A stretch of DNA of 64,000 bases from assembly GCF_022549495.1 (NCBI RefSeq), contig NZ_JAKZGD010000004.1:274126-338125 (forward strand), read 5' to 3'. The number at the start of each line of letters is the position of its first letter. Position 1 is the first letter of the stretch. Shown here one piece after another: positions 9,520 through 18,882 of the stretch. The position numbers and the translations under genes are program-made. The DNA comes from Acinetobacter sp. ANC 4805 (GTDB taxonomy: Bacteria > Pseudomonadota > Gammaproteobacteria > Pseudomonadales > Moraxellaceae). The notes under the pieces were generated by a model that was not told where the DNA came from, did not search any database, and was given only the letters and a program-made list of their open reading frames with translations.

Positions 9520-10362
9520 ATGAACCGTGTAATTGCATGTATCGATTCTTCACCCTGTATTGATGCTGTTGCAGAAGCTGCGGTTTGGGTTGCAAAACAA
9601 ACCCAAAGAGAATTAGTACTGTTGCAAATCTTGGATTATTATCCTGCAAGCTATCATTTAGGTGAAATTAGTGGTGTGATTGGTTTTGAAAGTAATGCGA
9701 TGTTACTGAAAGAGCTAGCTGAACTAGAGCAAAAGCAAAGTGAACTCGCGCTTGATTATAGTAATAATTTACTCAAGCATATTTCAGAACTCATAGAGAA
9801 ACAATACGATTTAACCAGTACCAAGATTCAAGAAAAGGGCGATTTTCTTGAACAAAGTTTTAACATCTTGAAAGAAAATGATGTGGTGATTATTGGTCGT
9901 GTTGGCGAGCGAGCAGCAGAAAAGAATAAGCCCATAGGCAGCAATGTTGAAAACTTTATCCGTGGTGCAAACTGTACGGTAATTACAGTAGGTGAGCATT
10001 TTGAACCACCAAAACGCTTTATTTTTGCTTATGAATACTCACCAACCTGTCAAAAGATGATGCAACGTATAGCTCAAAGTGACTTATTGAAAAAGTTACA
10101 ATGTCATTTGCTGTATGTGGGGGATCATCCTGAAATGTTGGCTGAGCCTGAAAAATATTTAAAAAATGCGGGTCTAGATGTTATACCCGTTTATCGTTAT
10201 GGTGATGTCGCACAAAATATTCTTGAATATCAAAGAGAACATGACATTCAACTGATTGTTTTAGGTGCTTTTAGCCATAGTAAAATTCATCAATTTTTCT
10301 TGGGGAGTATCACCACAACGATCTTCCGAAATGCGAATGTACCCTTACTCGTTGCTAAGTGA
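9520..10362 (+). CDS. Tandem-domain universal stress protein
   Basis: A 280-residue protein with two UspA domains in tandem, like E. coli UspE-type proteins. Domain 1 starts at VIACIDSSPCIDAVAEAA and ends near ANCTVITVG. Domain 2 ends in LGAFSHSKIHQFFLGSITTT and NANVPLLVAK, which keeps the Gly-x2-Gly-like ATP-binding pattern. It is probably a cytoplasmic, stress-induced protein. It is a single gene, convergent with the O-methyltransferase gene. Confidence 0.9.
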   Translation: MNRVIACIDSSPCIDAVAEAAVWVAKQTQRELVLLQILDYYPASYHLGEISGVIGFESNAMLLKELAELEQKQSELALDYSNNLLKHISELIEKQYDLTSTKIQEKGDFLEQSFNILKENDVVIIGRVGERAAEKNKPIGSNVENFIRGANCTVITVGEHFEPPKRFIFAYEYSPTCQKMMQRIAQSDLLKKLQCHLLYVGDHPEMLAEPEKYLKNAGLDVIPVYRYGDVAQNILEYQREHDIQLIVLGAFSHSKIHQFFLGSITTTIFRNANVPLLVAK

Positions 10363-10373
10363 TTCATTTTATT

Positions 10374-10429
10374 CCATATAGTTATCCGCAATTACTGTGG
10401 ATAACTATATGGAAAAGCACTGTGGATAA
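10374..10429. promoter_or_regulatory. DnaA-box cluster within a 17-bp inverted repeat
   Basis: Between two convergent genes, TGTGGATAA occurs at 10396-10404 and 10421-10429; both match the complement of the DnaA box TTATCCACA exactly. TTATCCGCA at 10382-10390 is one base off in the opposite orientation. The first two sites lie in arms of a hairpin (10374-10390 against 10396-10412, 16 of 17 paired, loop ATTAC). It may titrate DnaA, or act only as a shared transcription stop, though no T tract follows on either strand. Confidence 0.45.
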
Positions 10430-10481
10430 ATACAATACATTGATATTAAACAACTAATTTTTTTAGATTGTTTTTTGATCT

Positions 10482-11156
10482 TTATTTCACAATTGCGATT
10501 GCAAAGCCATCATGTCCCTTTGAGCCAACTGTTTGTAATGCAGTGCAAGACAAAAGTTGAGGATGATCTTTTAATGCTGTGAATGCTTCACGAATGCCTT
10601 CAATACTAGGCTTCTTATTATTTTCATCTAAGATCGCACCTGCACGAATGACGTTATCAAGCACAATAATCGTCCCTGAATGAGAAAGTTGCAAGCTTAA
10701 TTCAAAGTATTCACGATAACTTTGCTTATCGGCATCAATAAAAATCAAATCAAAGGGTTCACTGCCTTCAGCAATGAGTTGCTTCATAATATCTGCACCA
10801 CGACCTTTCTTTAACTCGATATTGGTTGGCATCTTGGCAAAATCAATATTTTCCTGAGCAATAATGACGTGGGTATCTCGACCTTCTACCGTGAGTAGAT
10901 AGCCATCTTCAGGTAATGCTTTTGCAAGCCAAATGGTACTATAAGCACCAAAAGTTCCTAGTTCCAGTACCCGTTTGCATTGGTTCATCTGAATCAACAT
11001 TTGCAAAAACATGCCTTGATTAGGCGCAACAGCCAAATGATTAGAAAATCCCTGCGTATCGGTATTGTCTAATGCATGTTGAAGTCTTGGGTCTGTGGGA
11101 ATTAAATGTGAATTGATATAGTCATCAATGTCGGTCCACATCTGTTGCATAATCAA
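10482..11156 (-). CDS. SAM-dependent O-methyltransferase (class I, caffeoyl-CoA OMT-like)
   Basis: A 224-residue soluble methyltransferase. The SAM-binding motif I is VLELGTFGAYSTIWLA, the acidic motif is LLTVEGRD, and the metal-binding region is FDLIFIDADKQSYREYFEL followed by GTIIVLDNVIRAG, all typical of the cation-dependent O-methyltransferase family 3. The natural substrate is not predictable. ATG codons at 11156 and three codons in are both plausible. Confidence 0.88.
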   Translation of the reverse strand: MIMQQMWTDIDDYINSHLIPTDPRLQHALDNTDTQGFSNHLAVAPNQGMFLQMLIQMNQCKRVLELGTFGAYSTIWLAKALPEDGYLLTVEGRDTHVIIAQENIDFAKMPTNIELKKGRGADIMKQLIAEGSEPFDLIFIDADKQSYREYFELSLQLSHSGTIIVLDNVIRAGAILDENNKKPSIEGIREAFTALKDHPQLLSCTALQTVGSKGHDGFAIAIVK

Positions 11157-11288
11157 GTTTACCTACGAATCTGTTAGCTGCATTTTAAACATTTATGCTC
11201 AGAGTGCAATTTGATTACTGAATTAATCAGTGTCATTGAAATGAAAAAGAGATCATCTCGATCTCTTTTGGGTTTAAGTCTATTTTAA

Positions 11289-12002
11289 TTAGAAGTTACA
11301 CATTGAACTATTACGGGTGAGGTCAGGTCCCCAAGTTCGATAACCTTGAGTATCAATATGAATTTGACCAGAACTATATAAACCGATTCCTAGGTCTAAA
11401 CTTTGCCCATGCTGTATCCAGAATTGGCATAATTTAAATTTAGTTTGTTCAATATAAGCGTAGTCTTGTGGTTGTGGCACTTCAGGGCCAATACGGAAAT
11501 CGATGGCTGAATTAAATAAATGTTTAGAAGAACCCGCACCACCTGCACATTGGTTTAATGGCAAATCACGATAAACGGAGGTTACTTCGAAATCGGTGAG
11601 AACTTTAGCAGCAATCAGATATTTAAAGACACGTAAGGTTGAAAGTGAGTTATTCCATAGCTCACGATTTGGCACCATATATTCCGAACGACCACATTTT
11701 TGCCAATCTCGTGCAGTACGTAATAATTCAAAACTTGGAATAATATGTGCGACATTATTACGATTTAAGAACTGCTCGTATTCACGAACACGTGCATAGT
11801 TTTCACCTTGGTTGAGCCATTGGCGGTAAGAGGTAGGTTCAACTTTATTGGGAATTGGGCGAGTAAAAGTGATTTGTTCTTCAGGAATATAAATTCTTTT
11901 ACCCTGATTTTGATTCACTTTAGTGGCTGAACTGACACAACCGACCATCATCACAGGGATGATACAAAATGATAAGAGACCCTGTAATTTATTTCGCATC
12001 AT
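11289..12002 (-). CDS. Lipoprotein with an M15-like D,D-carboxypeptidase fold
   Basis: A predicted lipoprotein of about 237 residues. The signal peptide ends in a lipobox (MMVGC) and the C-terminal domain resembles peptidase M15A: SSKHLFNSAIDFRIG carries the first metal-ligand pair (His and Asp) and QIHIDTQGYRTWG the second His region. Such enzymes trim peptidoglycan stem peptides. A slightly longer form from 12017 (GTG) is possible, but ATG 12002/11999 gives the better signal peptide. The reverse complement of 11160-11288 carries only a weak leader. Confidence 0.78.
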   Translation of the reverse strand: MMRNKLQGLLSFCIIPVMMVGCVSSATKVNQNQGKRIYIPEEQITFTRPIPNKVEPTSYRQWLNQGENYARVREYEQFLNRNNVAHIIPSFELLRTARDWQKCGRSEYMVPNRELWNNSLSTLRVFKYLIAAKVLTDFEVTSVYRDLPLNQCAGGAGSSKHLFNSAIDFRIGPEVPQPQDYAYIEQTKFKLCQFWIQHGQSLDLGIGLYSSGQIHIDTQGYRTWGPDLTRNSSMCNF

Positions 12003-12103
12003 AAAAAGGTGGTTCACAATCTATAGGTGATAGATGGATTATTTTAATGCAAAATAACGCACAGATAATGGTGCAATTGCAAAGAAATGTGTGATTCGAG
12101 TAT

Positions 12104-12135
12104 AAAAAAAGACCAGTCCGTACTGGTCTTTTTTT
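12104..12135. terminator. Bidirectional terminator between fdxA and the M15 lipoprotein gene
   Basis: GACCAGT / ACTGGTC with loop CCGT is flanked by A7 on the left and T7 on the right, so it can stop transcripts from either side. It sits directly after the fdxA stop. Confidence 0.85.
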
Positions 12136-12139
12136 ATGA

Positions 12140-12469
12140 TTATTTTTCTAAATATTGCAATTTATTTGGTTTGCCGTTCCATTCTTCACGATCAGCAGGC
12201 TGTTCACCAATTTGAGTGATGTTATTACCTGCCCATTTTTCAGAAAGTTCAGTATTGAGTTCAATAAAGACTTCTTGACCTTCTGGTAGCTCATCTTCAG
12301 AGAAAATAGCATTTGCAGGGCATTCAGGTTCACACAGTGCGCAGTCAATACATTCATCTGGATTGATCACGAGGAAGTTTGGACCTTCATAGAAACAATC
12401 TACAGGACAAACTTCAACACAGTCTTGATATTTACATTTAATACAATTTTCGGTGACAACAAAGGTCAT
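12140..12469 (-). CDS. fdxA: 7Fe ferredoxin FdxA (3Fe-4S/4Fe-4S)
   Basis: A 109-residue Azotobacter FdI-type ferredoxin, a cytoplasmic electron carrier. The two cluster motifs are visible near the N-terminus: [18 protein letters not shown] (3Fe-4S and shared Cys) and [17 protein letters not shown] (4Fe-4S). The long C-terminal extension is normal for this class. It lies downstream of mutS in the same direction, separated by about 270 bp that hold only a hairpin. Confidence 0.95.
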   Translation of the reverse strand: MTFVVTENCIKCKYQDCVEVCPVDCFYEGPNFLVINPDECIDCALCEPECPANAIFSEDELPEGQEVFIELNTELSEKWAGNNITQIGEQPADREEWNGKPNKLQYLEK

Positions 12470-12705
12470 GGCGGCAGCTACCTAAAAAATATGGTTTTCA
12501 TTTTGCATAGTGTATTTTAGGCAAAAAATACCGATAGAAACAATTCCTTTTATTGATATTTATTATTCGTATCAATGAAATGGGCTTATTTATATGACTT
12601 TTATTGATAATAAGTCTCAATAACCTACTAAATTCAAGAATCTGCCTCTGAAAAATTGTTTGTCAATTGATGCAACAGAGATATTTAAAGTGGTTATCGA
12701 TTTAA

Positions 12706-12734
12706 ATCAGCTCTAACTAAATGCTAGAGCTGAT
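12706..12734. terminator. Hairpin downstream of mutS
   Basis: A 10-bp perfect stem ATCAGCTCTA / TAGAGCTGAT with a 9-nt loop lies 10 nt beyond the mutS stop on the minus strand. The T tract is poor, so termination may be weak. Confidence 0.5.
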
Positions 12735-12743
12735 GATTTAGTC

Positions 12744-15401
12744 TTAATTTTCGAGGGTTTGACTGGATTTAAATAAGGCTTTGAGCTGATAAAGCTGTTC
12801 AAGTGCCTGACGCGGAGTCAGATCATCTACATCAATTTTATCCAACAACTCAAGAGCAGGGGATTGAGCTTCCACTTCAACAATTTTCTCAACAACTTGA
12901 GTTTCAATTTCATGCTCAAGCGAGCTGAATAAATCATTCTGAACTGTATTTTGCAAATGTTGATGCTGTTGTTTTTCCAGAATTTTCAAACGTTTCTGCG
13001 CTTCTTTAATTACACTTGCGGGAATACCTGCCAGTTTTGCAACTTGTAAGCCGTGGCTTTGGCTTGCAGGACCGTGTTGTACTTTGTGCAATAAAATTAA
13101 ATTACCATTCAATTCCTGCGCAGTGACATGATAGTTATCAATGCCAACTTCACCGCCCAATTCAGTCAATTCAAAATAGTGTGTTGCAAAAAGACAGAGG
13201 CATTTCACCCGCTTAGTTAAATCGACAACACATGCCCAAGCCAAAGAAAGACCATCATAGGTACTCGTACCACGACCAACTTCATCCATCAGCACTAAAG
13301 ACTGACTGGTTGCATGATGTAAAATTTGTGAGGTTTCAGTCATTTCCACCATAAAGGTCGATTTGCCTGTCGATAAGTCATCAGCAGAACCAATACGGGT
13401 AAAGATACGATCAATCGACCCCAATTTTGCCGATTTTGCAGGGACAAAACTACCACAGTAAGCAAGTAAACTGATTAATGCAGTCTGACGCATAAACGTC
13501 GATTTACCACCCATGTTTGGACCAGTGATAATCGCCATACGATGTTGTGGGTCTAAGAAGGTATCATTCGGGGTGAATGGTGCTTTATTTAAAGCTTCTA
13601 CGACTGGATGACGACCTGCTTGAATTTTGATACTAGTTTCAGCGGTAAATTCAGGTCTTGCCCAATTGTTTAATCTCGCTTGATGGGCAAAATTGGCAAG
13701 TACATCAATATGGGCAATCGCAGCGCTCATCATCTGTAAATGCGCAATGTTTTGACGAAGCTGATCTAGCAATGATTCAAACAACAGTTTTTCACGGGTA
13801 AGCGCACGTGATTCACTCGAAAGTACTTTATCTTCAAAGCTTTTGAGTTCGGGTGTGATATAGCGTTCAGCATTTTTGAGCGTTTGACGACGTATATAAT
13901 CGGCTGGTGCTTGCTCTGCTTGCGAACGTGTTAACTCAATATAATAACCACTGACACGGTTATAACCAATTTTAAGGGTATTGATGCCAGTACGTTGACG
14001 CTCTTTAATTTCGAGATCAATCAGGAATTGCCCTGCATGATCACGAATTTTACGTAGTTCATCGAGTTCATCATCATAACCTTCTGCGATGACATTACCA
14101 TCACGTAACAGCACAGGTGGACTTTCAACAATTGCATCCATTAGGTGTTGATGAAGGCTTTTGAAATCACCTAATTCATTGTCTAGTCGGTTTAATAACT
14201 TAGATTGTTGTGTTTTTAGCACAGGGGCTAGTGCATGACGTAAAAATGGAATTTGTGCACATGCTTGACGAAGTTGAACTAAATCACGCGGACGGGCACT
14301 CCCTAAAGCAACACGACTCAATACACGTTCAATATCACCAATTTCTTTGAGCACTAAACGTACAGGAGATTCATGATAGCCTTGTAATAACTGCTCTGAA
14401 GCATCCAAACGAGCATCCAAAATCGCAGTGTCACGAATTGGCTGCATGAGTGTCCGACTTAGTAAACGTCCACCCATTGCCGTTTGACAATCATTAATCA
14501 GTTGGAATAAGGATGTACCATGATCAAATAACGGTTCAATAATTTCTAAATTACGGCGAGTAATGGGGTCGAGTGCAATAAAATCGGTACTTTGCTCAAT
14601 CTGAATTGAACGAATATGCGGTAAAGCCGTCTTTTGTGTTTCTTTGGCATAATGAATCAAAGCTGCTGCTGCCGCTTTTGCCAAAGGCAGTGGATCTAAA
14701 CCAAAACCTGATAAAGTTGAAACCGCAAACTGATCACACAAAGTTTTTTGTGCATTATTTAAATTAAAATCAACATTTGGACGTTTGGTAATCGGGCAGT
14801 CTAGATTCTTTTTAATCTGTTCAATAATATTTTTATCAATCAGATCTTCATCAATCAAAATCTCACTTGGCATCAAACGAGCCAGTTCAATCGCCAATTG
14901 TTCAGGTTTATAGTCTTGTTGTTGAACTTTAAAAATACCAGCACTTAAATCAAGTAATGCGAAGCCAATTTGGTTCTGTTGAATACATAACGCAACCAAA
15001 TTTGAAGATTGATAACTGGTGAGTAGTGCATCATCTGTTAATGTCCCTGGCGTTAAGATGCGAACGACTTTACGGTCGACAGGCCCTTTTCCTGTTACTT
15101 CTCCGACTTGTTCGCAAATAGCAACAGTACGACCAGACTTAACCAAACGAGCAAGGTAGCCTTCTGCTGCATGATAGGGCACGCCCGCCATTGGAATTGG
15201 TTGTCCATTGGCTTTTCCGCGATGGGTGAGGGTAATTCCTAAAAGTTTGGCAGCTTGATGGGCATCTTCAAAGAAAAGTTCATAAAAATCGCCCATACGG
15301 TAGAACAGCAAAGCATGTTGATACTCTGTTTTGACTTTGAGATATTGCTGCATCATTGGGGTGTGGTTTGAAAGGTCTGCTATGCTATTATTATCATTCA
15401 T
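12744..15401 (-). CDS. mutS: DNA mismatch repair protein MutS
   Basis: MutS recognises mismatches and recruits MutL. The 885-residue form starts at ATG 15401, with AAGGA 10 nt upstream. A TTG 8 codons earlier is possible but less likely. The mismatch-contact motif GDFYELF is near the N-terminus and the ATPase has Walker [26 protein letters not shown] and Walker [17 protein letters not shown]. The protein looks complete. Its first roughly 18 codons and promoter lie in the left repeat of a genomic island, so the present start was probably supplied by the island. Confidence 0.97.
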   Translation of the reverse strand: MNDNNSIADLSNHTPMMQQYLKVKTEYQHALLFYRMGDFYELFFEDAHQAAKLLGITLTHRGKANGQPIPMAGVPYHAAEGYLARLVKSGRTVAICEQVGEVTGKGPVDRKVVRILTPGTLTDDALLTSYQSSNLVALCIQQNQIGFALLDLSAGIFKVQQQDYKPEQLAIELARLMPSEILIDEDLIDKNIIEQIKKNLDCPITKRPNVDFNLNNAQKTLCDQFAVSTLSGFGLDPLPLAKAAAAALIHYAKETQKTALPHIRSIQIEQSTDFIALDPITRRNLEIIEPLFDHGTSLFQLINDCQTAMGGRLLSRTLMQPIRDTAILDARLDASEQLLQGYHESPVRLVLKEIGDIERVLSRVALGSARPRDLVQLRQACAQIPFLRHALAPVLKTQQSKLLNRLDNELGDFKSLHQHLMDAIVESPPVLLRDGNVIAEGYDDELDELRKIRDHAGQFLIDLEIKERQRTGINTLKIGYNRVSGYYIELTRSQAEQAPADYIRRQTLKNAERYITPELKSFEDKVLSSESRALTREKLLFESLLDQLRQNIAHLQMMSAAIAHIDVLANFAHQARLNNWARPEFTAETSIKIQAGRHPVVEALNKAPFTPNDTFLDPQHRMAIITGPNMGGKSTFMRQTALISLLAYCGSFVPAKSAKLGSIDRIFTRIGSADDLSTGKSTFMVEMTETSQILHHATSQSLVLMDEVGRGTSTYDGLSLAWACVVDLTKRVKCLCLFATHYFELTELGGEVGIDNYHVTAQELNGNLILLHKVQHGPASQSHGLQVAKLAGIPASVIKEAQKRLKILEKQQHQHLQNTVQNDLFSSLEHEIETQVVEKIVEVEAQSPALELLDKIDVDDLTPRQALEQLYQLKALFKSSQTLEN

Positions 15402-15658
15402 TGTTGTTAAGTCCTTTATTTTCAATGTATTTAATAGTATCTAACATAAACAGAATATCCGAAGGTGTAGGAGAAAATCTAAGCAAATACAGCCTAAGCC
15501 AAAACATTAGTGTAGGTTTTAGTGTAGGTTGTTTTAGTTTAAACTAGCCATCATTCCTTATCAATAATTGGAAAATGGACAGCTTGAAAGGATAACAAAT
15601 AATTCAGTCTTTCTGTGAGGATTAAAGTGGTTCGTTCAATAGAGCAACAAACAACAAT
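15344..15658. repeat. Left direct repeat of the island (attL region)
   Basis: This copy contains mutS codons 1-18 (minus strand), the spacer and the first codons of int. It matches 48985-49287 with scattered substitutions and short indels. The similarity ends inside mutS near base 15344 and inside int near 15658, where the two copies diverge abruptly. Confidence 0.85.
15510..15537 (+). repeat. GTGTAGGTT repeats, possible integrase arm sites
   Basis: GTGTAGGTTTT (15510-15520) and GTGTAGGTTGTTTTAG (15522-15537) are 12 nt apart, just upstream of int. The same word recurs in the same orientation at the other island end (48891, 48920, 49151). Short repeats near both att sites are what arm-type binding sites of tyrosine integrases look like; the role here is inferred. 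Confidence 0.5.
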
Positions 15659-16988
15659 TAAAAAAGCACTTTCAGCTAAGGCGATAGAGAAGATGAAGGT
15701 GGGTGATCCTGATAAATCTGATATTGGGGAATATGTGGGGCTGCGGGTGCATTGCGGCAAAACGGGAATGAAGACCTTTTTCTACCGTTATCGTAGTCCT
15801 GTGGATGACTCGATCAAACAATATAAGATCGGAAATTTCCCTCAAGTTACATTGGCGGAAGCAAGGATAGAACTCATTCGTTTAAAGGCTGAACGAAATC
15901 AGGGAATTTGCCCAAAACAAAAAAAAGAGCAAGAAAAGCTTCAACAACAGATTGAGCAAGAGCTTGCACAAAAAGATATGTCTCAACTCACTGTGCACCA
16001 AATGATAGAGATGTATTTGACCGAGGTGATTGAAGATCACTGGGTTGCTGACTCTCGAACAGGAGAAAGGAAGAAAGTCTTGGGGGTAAGAAAGCCCAAA
16101 GGTCAATCTGAAACACGACGAACCCTGTATGGTGATGCGGTACGGGTTTTGGGAAATCGTGTTGCCGTAGAAGTGACCCGAAAAGATGTTGTAGTTTTAA
16201 CCAAGGAAATTATTGATCGTGGTTCTAATGTACAGGCTGGACGGGTATTGTCTGAATTGACGTTAGCATATGAATACGCTATTGGGCTAGAGCGATTTCC
16301 TGCCAATTTTGCCAATCCTGCCTTATTAGCCAAAATGAGTATCAAACAGTCAAGGTTGAAAGTAACCTGTAAAAAGGGCACACGAGTTTTAAATGATCAA
16401 GAGTTAAAACGTGTATTGGCTTGGTTGCCAACATCAGGATTTACAACACATCAAAAACACATTCTTTATTTAACGCTATGGACGGGTTGCCGTACTGGAG
16501 AATTGTGTGATGCACAATGGAGTGATTTTGATTTAGATCATGGAACATGGCATCTGAAAGCTTCAAAAAATAGTACTGAGCGTTATGTTCAGTTATCAAC
16601 GCAATGCATTAAATTTTTACAGAAATTATATAAACCTGATCAGAAATATTTATTCGCCTCGAGTCGAACGGGGCTTCCTATTCAGCAAAAGTCTTTGAGT
16701 GAAATGAAATGGCAACTGAAGAATCCAGAGAAGGTCCAAACGAAATATCGTGCTGAACAACTTTGGTTAGAGAGCATGGATGATTGGAATCCCCATGATT
16801 TACGGCGGACGGTGAGAACGGGTTTATCCAGATTAGGCTGTCCTACAGATATTGCAGAAGCAGTTTTAGGGCATAGCAAGAAAGGGATTGAAGGGACATA
16901 TAACCTGCATAATTATGAAGCAGAATGTGCGGAGTGGTTACAGAAATGGGCGAATTACTTGGATAGTGTAATAAAAAATAGTCTCTAA
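15627..16988 (+). CDS. P4-type tyrosine integrase of the island
   Basis: This site-specific recombinase probably inserts and excises the island at mutS. It has the N-terminal arm-binding domain (DUF4102-like; LSAKAIEKMKVGDPDKSDIG, FFYRYRSP), a core-binding region, and a C-terminal catalytic domain with the R in LWTGCRTGELC, the H-x-x-R in HDLRRTVRT, the H in VLGHSK and the terminal Tyr in GTYNLHNY. GTG at 15627 is preferred over GTG 15615 because GAGGA lies 5-6 nt upstream and the displaced repeat keeps the same start (VVRSI). The product is about 453 residues and complete. Confidence 0.93.
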   Translation: MVRSIEQQTTIKKALSAKAIEKMKVGDPDKSDIGEYVGLRVHCGKTGMKTFFYRYRSPVDDSIKQYKIGNFPQVTLAEARIELIRLKAERNQGICPKQKKEQEKLQQQIEQELAQKDMSQLTVHQMIEMYLTEVIEDHWVADSRTGERKKVLGVRKPKGQSETRRTLYGDAVRVLGNRVAVEVTRKDVVVLTKEIIDRGSNVQAGRVLSELTLAYEYAIGLERFPANFANPALLAKMSIKQSRLKVTCKKGTRVLNDQELKRVLAWLPTSGFTTHQKHILYLTLWTGCRTGELCDAQWSDFDLDHGTWHLKASKNSTERYVQLSTQCIKFLQKLYKPDQKYLFASSRTGLPIQQKSLSEMKWQLKNPEKVQTKYRAEQLWLESMDDWNPHDLRRTVRTGLSRLGCPTDIAEAVLGHSKKGIEGTYNLHNYEAECAEWLQKWANYLDSVIKNSL

Positions 16989-17009
16989 ATTTGGAATTAA
17001 TTATTTTTG

Positions 17010-17039
17010 AGATCTGGTTGTTTCAACTGGATCTTTTTA
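17010..17039 (+). terminator. Terminator after int
   Basis: AGATCTGGTTG pairs with CAACTGGATCT (two G-U pairs) around a TTT loop and is followed by TTTTA, 22 nt after the int stop. Confidence 0.7.
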
Positions 17040-17087
17040 TTTATATATCAAATGTAATTCTGTGTTTTAAATTTTCAGGACATAAAA

Positions 17088-17368
17088 ATGTTTGCAGTTC
17101 CGTCGGTTAATTTTATCAATTTAGATAATATAGTTGATCAAAATAACAATTATGTTAATTTTTATGCAAACTATACTTTGAACTTAGATTATATTTTTAC
17201 CCTATAAATATTCCTAGTCAGCAATTTACAAATATATCGAGTAATATGGGAGTTAGATATGGAATTCAATTTTTTATGACAAACTCTCAAATTATTCAAT
17301 GGTTTTTTGTTGATTTAAGTGAAAGAAATTCTAAATTAGATAAGTTGAATCTATTTTTTAATACGTAA
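17088..17368 (+). pseudogene. Small frameshifted reading frame, function unknown
   Basis: An ATG at 17088 with AGGA 8 nt upstream opens a frame (MFAVPSVNFINLDNIVDQ) that stops near 17208. The adjoining frame continues in the same style (INIPSQQFTNISSNMGVRYG, then IIQWFFVDLSERNSKLDKLN) to a TAA at 17368. The total of 281 nt is one short of a whole number of codons, as expected after a single-base deletion. No homologue is recognised; it could also be two chance frames in AT-rich DNA. Outside it, 16989-17488 holds only the int terminator. Confidence 0.35.
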
Positions 17369-17488
17369 AATTGATTTAGCTATACATTAGTTCTAATTTA
17401 ATGTATTTTTTAATTGATTTTATATACAAACTTGATGCTTATTGGTTGTTTTTATTTTTTGTATCTTGCTGTTAATTGGGGTATTATT

Positions 17489-18643
17489 GTGAAAATATCA
17501 TTGGATTTTTTGGTTGATGAAATTGGTATTCTTACGCATGAGCTACAGCACAACATTCATTTCTATGACACGAAAAGTACAGGAATTACTCCGTTTATTC
17601 ATTTTGAAGACTTCTCAAGAGTGGCGCAAATTGAAAAATTTGTAGTCTATATTTCAAAGTATAAAAGCAATTTATTTAGAGCCATTCCTCAGTTAGATGG
17701 ATCAACAATATTTACGATCACAACGCTTTCAAATCTAATTAACCCTTATCATTTTTTATACTATACCGATTTAAGTGCTGAAAGCTTGCTCAAAGTTAGC
17801 AATAGATTTAGCCTTAATGTACGTATTTTTATAGATGTTCTACTCAACCAAAATCGGCAATTAGATTGTAGGACAATACCTGAGGTTATCTACGACAATC
17901 AGATACCTAGTGATGGATGTATACCATTCTTGGATACTGAGTTGACTCATTTGCAAAAAAGAAATTTAAATTTTTTTGTTGATAGGCTGAGAGATAGGCT
18001 TGCTGTTAAGAATGATGATGAAGCCATAAAGAAAGTTTTAAAAAAAACTAATGCAAAATTTCGAGATTATAGTAATTATATTGATGAATTGTTTGAGCAG
18101 TACGGAGATCTAACTTTCGTCTGCTTAGAGCTTGGTTTAGTAAGTGGTTTGCAAGTAAATTTTAAAAATAATAAGGTATTGAACTTGGTTGAGCTTAAAA
18201 CCAAGTTATTGAATAATGCGAGAAATGTTGATCCATTGAGTCGAGCAATAGGCTTTGTTGGTAAGTGGGAGTGGTCTACTGTAAAGGGTGGTTTATATTT
18301 CAGAATAGTATTTATTTTCCCTACAAATGATCTTGGTGATATGAATGCTCTTCAACTTGCTTTAAATTTTTATTGGTGTGAAGAAATCACGCATGGGCAA
18401 GGTTTATGTCATCACGCTCCATTGGCTGCTGCTCCTGCAAAATTCAAGAAAAGTTTTTGTCATATTAAGGCAAGTAATCAGAAAGAACGAGAACGTTTCA
18501 AAGAAAGAACGATTGGTTATCTTACAAAGTCAGAAAAATACTATTATCCACCTGAGCTAAAACATACTTTGAATGATTTGTTAACTGAGAAAACATCCGA
18601 TAGGGAACTTAGTCTAACGTTCAGATCGAAATCTAAAAAATAA
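17489..18643 (+). CDS. YfjJ/inovirus Gp2-like protein, diverged copy 1
   Basis: A cytoplasmic protein of about 384 residues. The C-terminal half (DPLSRAIGFVGKWEWSTVKG, then GLYFRIVFIFP, and the end CHIKASNQKERERFKERTIG) has the layout of the YagK/YfjJ C-terminal domain found in inovirus Gp2 and satellite-type islands. The position of the H-U-H motif is occupied by GLYFRIV, so nickase activity is unlikely. Start choice is uncertain: TTG 17414, ATG 17435 or GTG 17489 (GGGG 8 nt upstream, no hydrophobic leader). Very AT-rich compared with mutS. Assignment is moderate. Confidence 0.55.
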   Translation: MKISLDFLVDEIGILTHELQHNIHFYDTKSTGITPFIHFEDFSRVAQIEKFVVYISKYKSNLFRAIPQLDGSTIFTITTLSNLINPYHFLYYTDLSAESLLKVSNRFSLNVRIFIDVLLNQNRQLDCRTIPEVIYDNQIPSDGCIPFLDTELTHLQKRNLNFFVDRLRDRLAVKNDDEAIKKVLKKTNAKFRDYSNYIDELFEQYGDLTFVCLELGLVSGLQVNFKNNKVLNLVELKTKLLNNARNVDPLSRAIGFVGKWEWSTVKGGLYFRIVFIFPTNDLGDMNALQLALNFYWCEEITHGQGLCHHAPLAAAPAKFKKSFCHIKASNQKERERFKERTIGYLTKSEKYYYPPELKHTLNDLLTEKTSDRELSLTFRSKSKK

Positions 18644-18882
18644 ATTAACTTTAGCTTATCCTGATTTCCCATTTTTATGAGGTTGAGGTGAAGTTCGTAT
18701 TCCAAAGTCATTGTTGGATGGATGATCAACCTTAGTTGGTTTTTAAAGTTATTATAAGTAAATATTAATACTAACTATCAATAGCTTATAGGTTTAGGTG
18801 GTTCTTTATTCATATATATGAGTAAGAATTTAAAAATTACAGATCAGTCAGTGATATGAATCCAATCAGATGAGTATCCTAC

